From assembly GCA_030625925.1 (NCBI GenBank), contig DAOUPY010000149.1, positions 1-5,068 of the forward strand: 5,068 nucleotides of DNA, given 5' to 3'. Shown here one piece after another: positions 4,718 through 5,068 of the stretch; the stretch's first letter is position 1, and each line of letters opens with the position of its first letter. The notes beneath the pieces are model-generated. The model had not been told where the DNA came from. It saw only the letters and a program-made list of their open reading frames with translations, and ran no database searches. A program made the position numbers and the translations under genes. This DNA is from Fusobacteriaceae bacterium (GTDB lineage Bacteria > Fusobacteriota > Fusobacteriia > Fusobacteriales > Fusobacteriaceae).

Positions 4718-5068
4718 CTAGTCTCTAAGGGCTAACGGCATTAAGATATATGTGTAATTATCGTTGTCCATCTCTTTTAGGATAAACATTGAGCTGGCAT
4801 TAGAGGCTCTGATAATTATATTTTTTTCTATATTACTTAAAAAATCTTCTATAAATTTTGCATTTAATGAAGCTTTGAAATTGTCGCCTTCTTTGATCGT
4901 GTCCAGCTTTTGCATAGTTTTAGCACTTCCAGAAGACACTGACATCTTCAGTTTATTTCCATTGAAATCAAAATAAGCACCATTTTTTGTTTCTTGATTT
5001 CTTTTAGCTATAGTAAGCACCTTTTTTATTGCGGATTTAAACTCTTTCAAGTTCATCTCAATTGTCTT
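4718..5068 (-). CDS. dnaN: DNA polymerase III beta subunit (sliding clamp), C-terminal part; 5' end beyond right edge
   Basis: This is the third domain of the beta sliding clamp, the ring that tethers DNA polymerase III and other repair proteins to DNA. 116 residues are visible and the frame is open through the window edge (KTIEMNLKEF). The opening helix LKEFKSAIKKVLTIAKR, the strands around FDFNGNKLKMSVSS and the block FKASLNAKFIEDFLSNI (the family's FNxxYLLDxL) are in the correct order. The C-terminal NYTYILMPLALRD corresponds to the E. coli YVVMPMRL end that lines the partner-binding pocket, here with a few extra residues. The Met at 5054-5056 has no ribosome binding site and is internal. 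The sequence is fairly divergent from textbook clamps. Downstream lie a small ORF and pepD rather than the common recF or yaaA. Whether this is the main clamp gene or a second copy cannot be told from the fragment. Confidence 0.83.
   Translation of the reverse strand, partial: KTIEMNLKEFKSAIKKVLTIAKRNQETKNGAYFDFNGNKLKMSVSSGSAKTMQKLDTIKEGDNFKASLNAKFIEDFLSNIEKNIIIRASNASSMFILKEMDNDNYTYILMPLALRD

Noticed and set aside
5054..5056. ATG as the true start of a 112-residue stand-alone protein
   Set aside because: The frame continues open to the edge, no ribosome binding site precedes it, and the content is only domain 3 of the three-domain sliding clamp.

Overview
The window is strongly AT-rich, with long A and T runs between genes, strong GGAGG-type ribosome binding sites and A/T-ending codons. 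Together with the protein repertoire (tandem acetate/succinate transporters, a beta carbonic anhydrase, a PepD-type dipeptidase), this suggests an anaerobic low-GC bacterium. A member of Fusobacteriota (Ilyobacter, Propionigenium or Psychrilyobacter type) fits best, but this is inferred from composition and style only; a Firmicute is not excluded.

Layout. Bases 1-584 (minus) hold the N-terminal two thirds of a LacI-family repressor, cut by the left edge. A 16-bp perfect palindrome lies just outside its start codon. A divergent intergenic region (585-795) carries that repressor's promoter and the promoter of the first of two tandem AceTr/SatP-family transporters, satP-like 1 (796-1356) and satP-like 2 (1683-2243). 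Each transporter gene has its own promoter of identical geometry and its own terminator-like hairpin. A beta-class carbonic anhydrase follows (2372-2995) from an extended -10 promoter, ending at a perfect-stem bidirectional terminator (3011-3041).

On the other side of that terminator a minus-strand cluster reads towards it: the 3' end of dnaN (sliding clamp, entering from the right edge, 4718-5068), an unrecognised 48-residue small protein (4563-4709) and pepD (Xaa-His dipeptidase, 3060-4523). Short gaps and the absence of any visible terminator suggest the three are co-transcribed.

How the genes may work together: the two transporters would move acetate and/or succinate with protons across the inner membrane. 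The carbonic anhydrase would balance CO2 and bicarbonate for carboxylation or decarboxylation steps. A carboxylate-fermentation theme is plausible but inferred. The LacI-type regulator probably controls itself; whether it also controls satP-like 1 is unknown.

I see no mobile element, CRISPR array, tRNA or rRNA, and no clear novel multi-gene system. The points most worth a second look are the transporter duplication with its conserved promoter block, the dyads in front of each copy, and the small ORF between dnaN and pepD.
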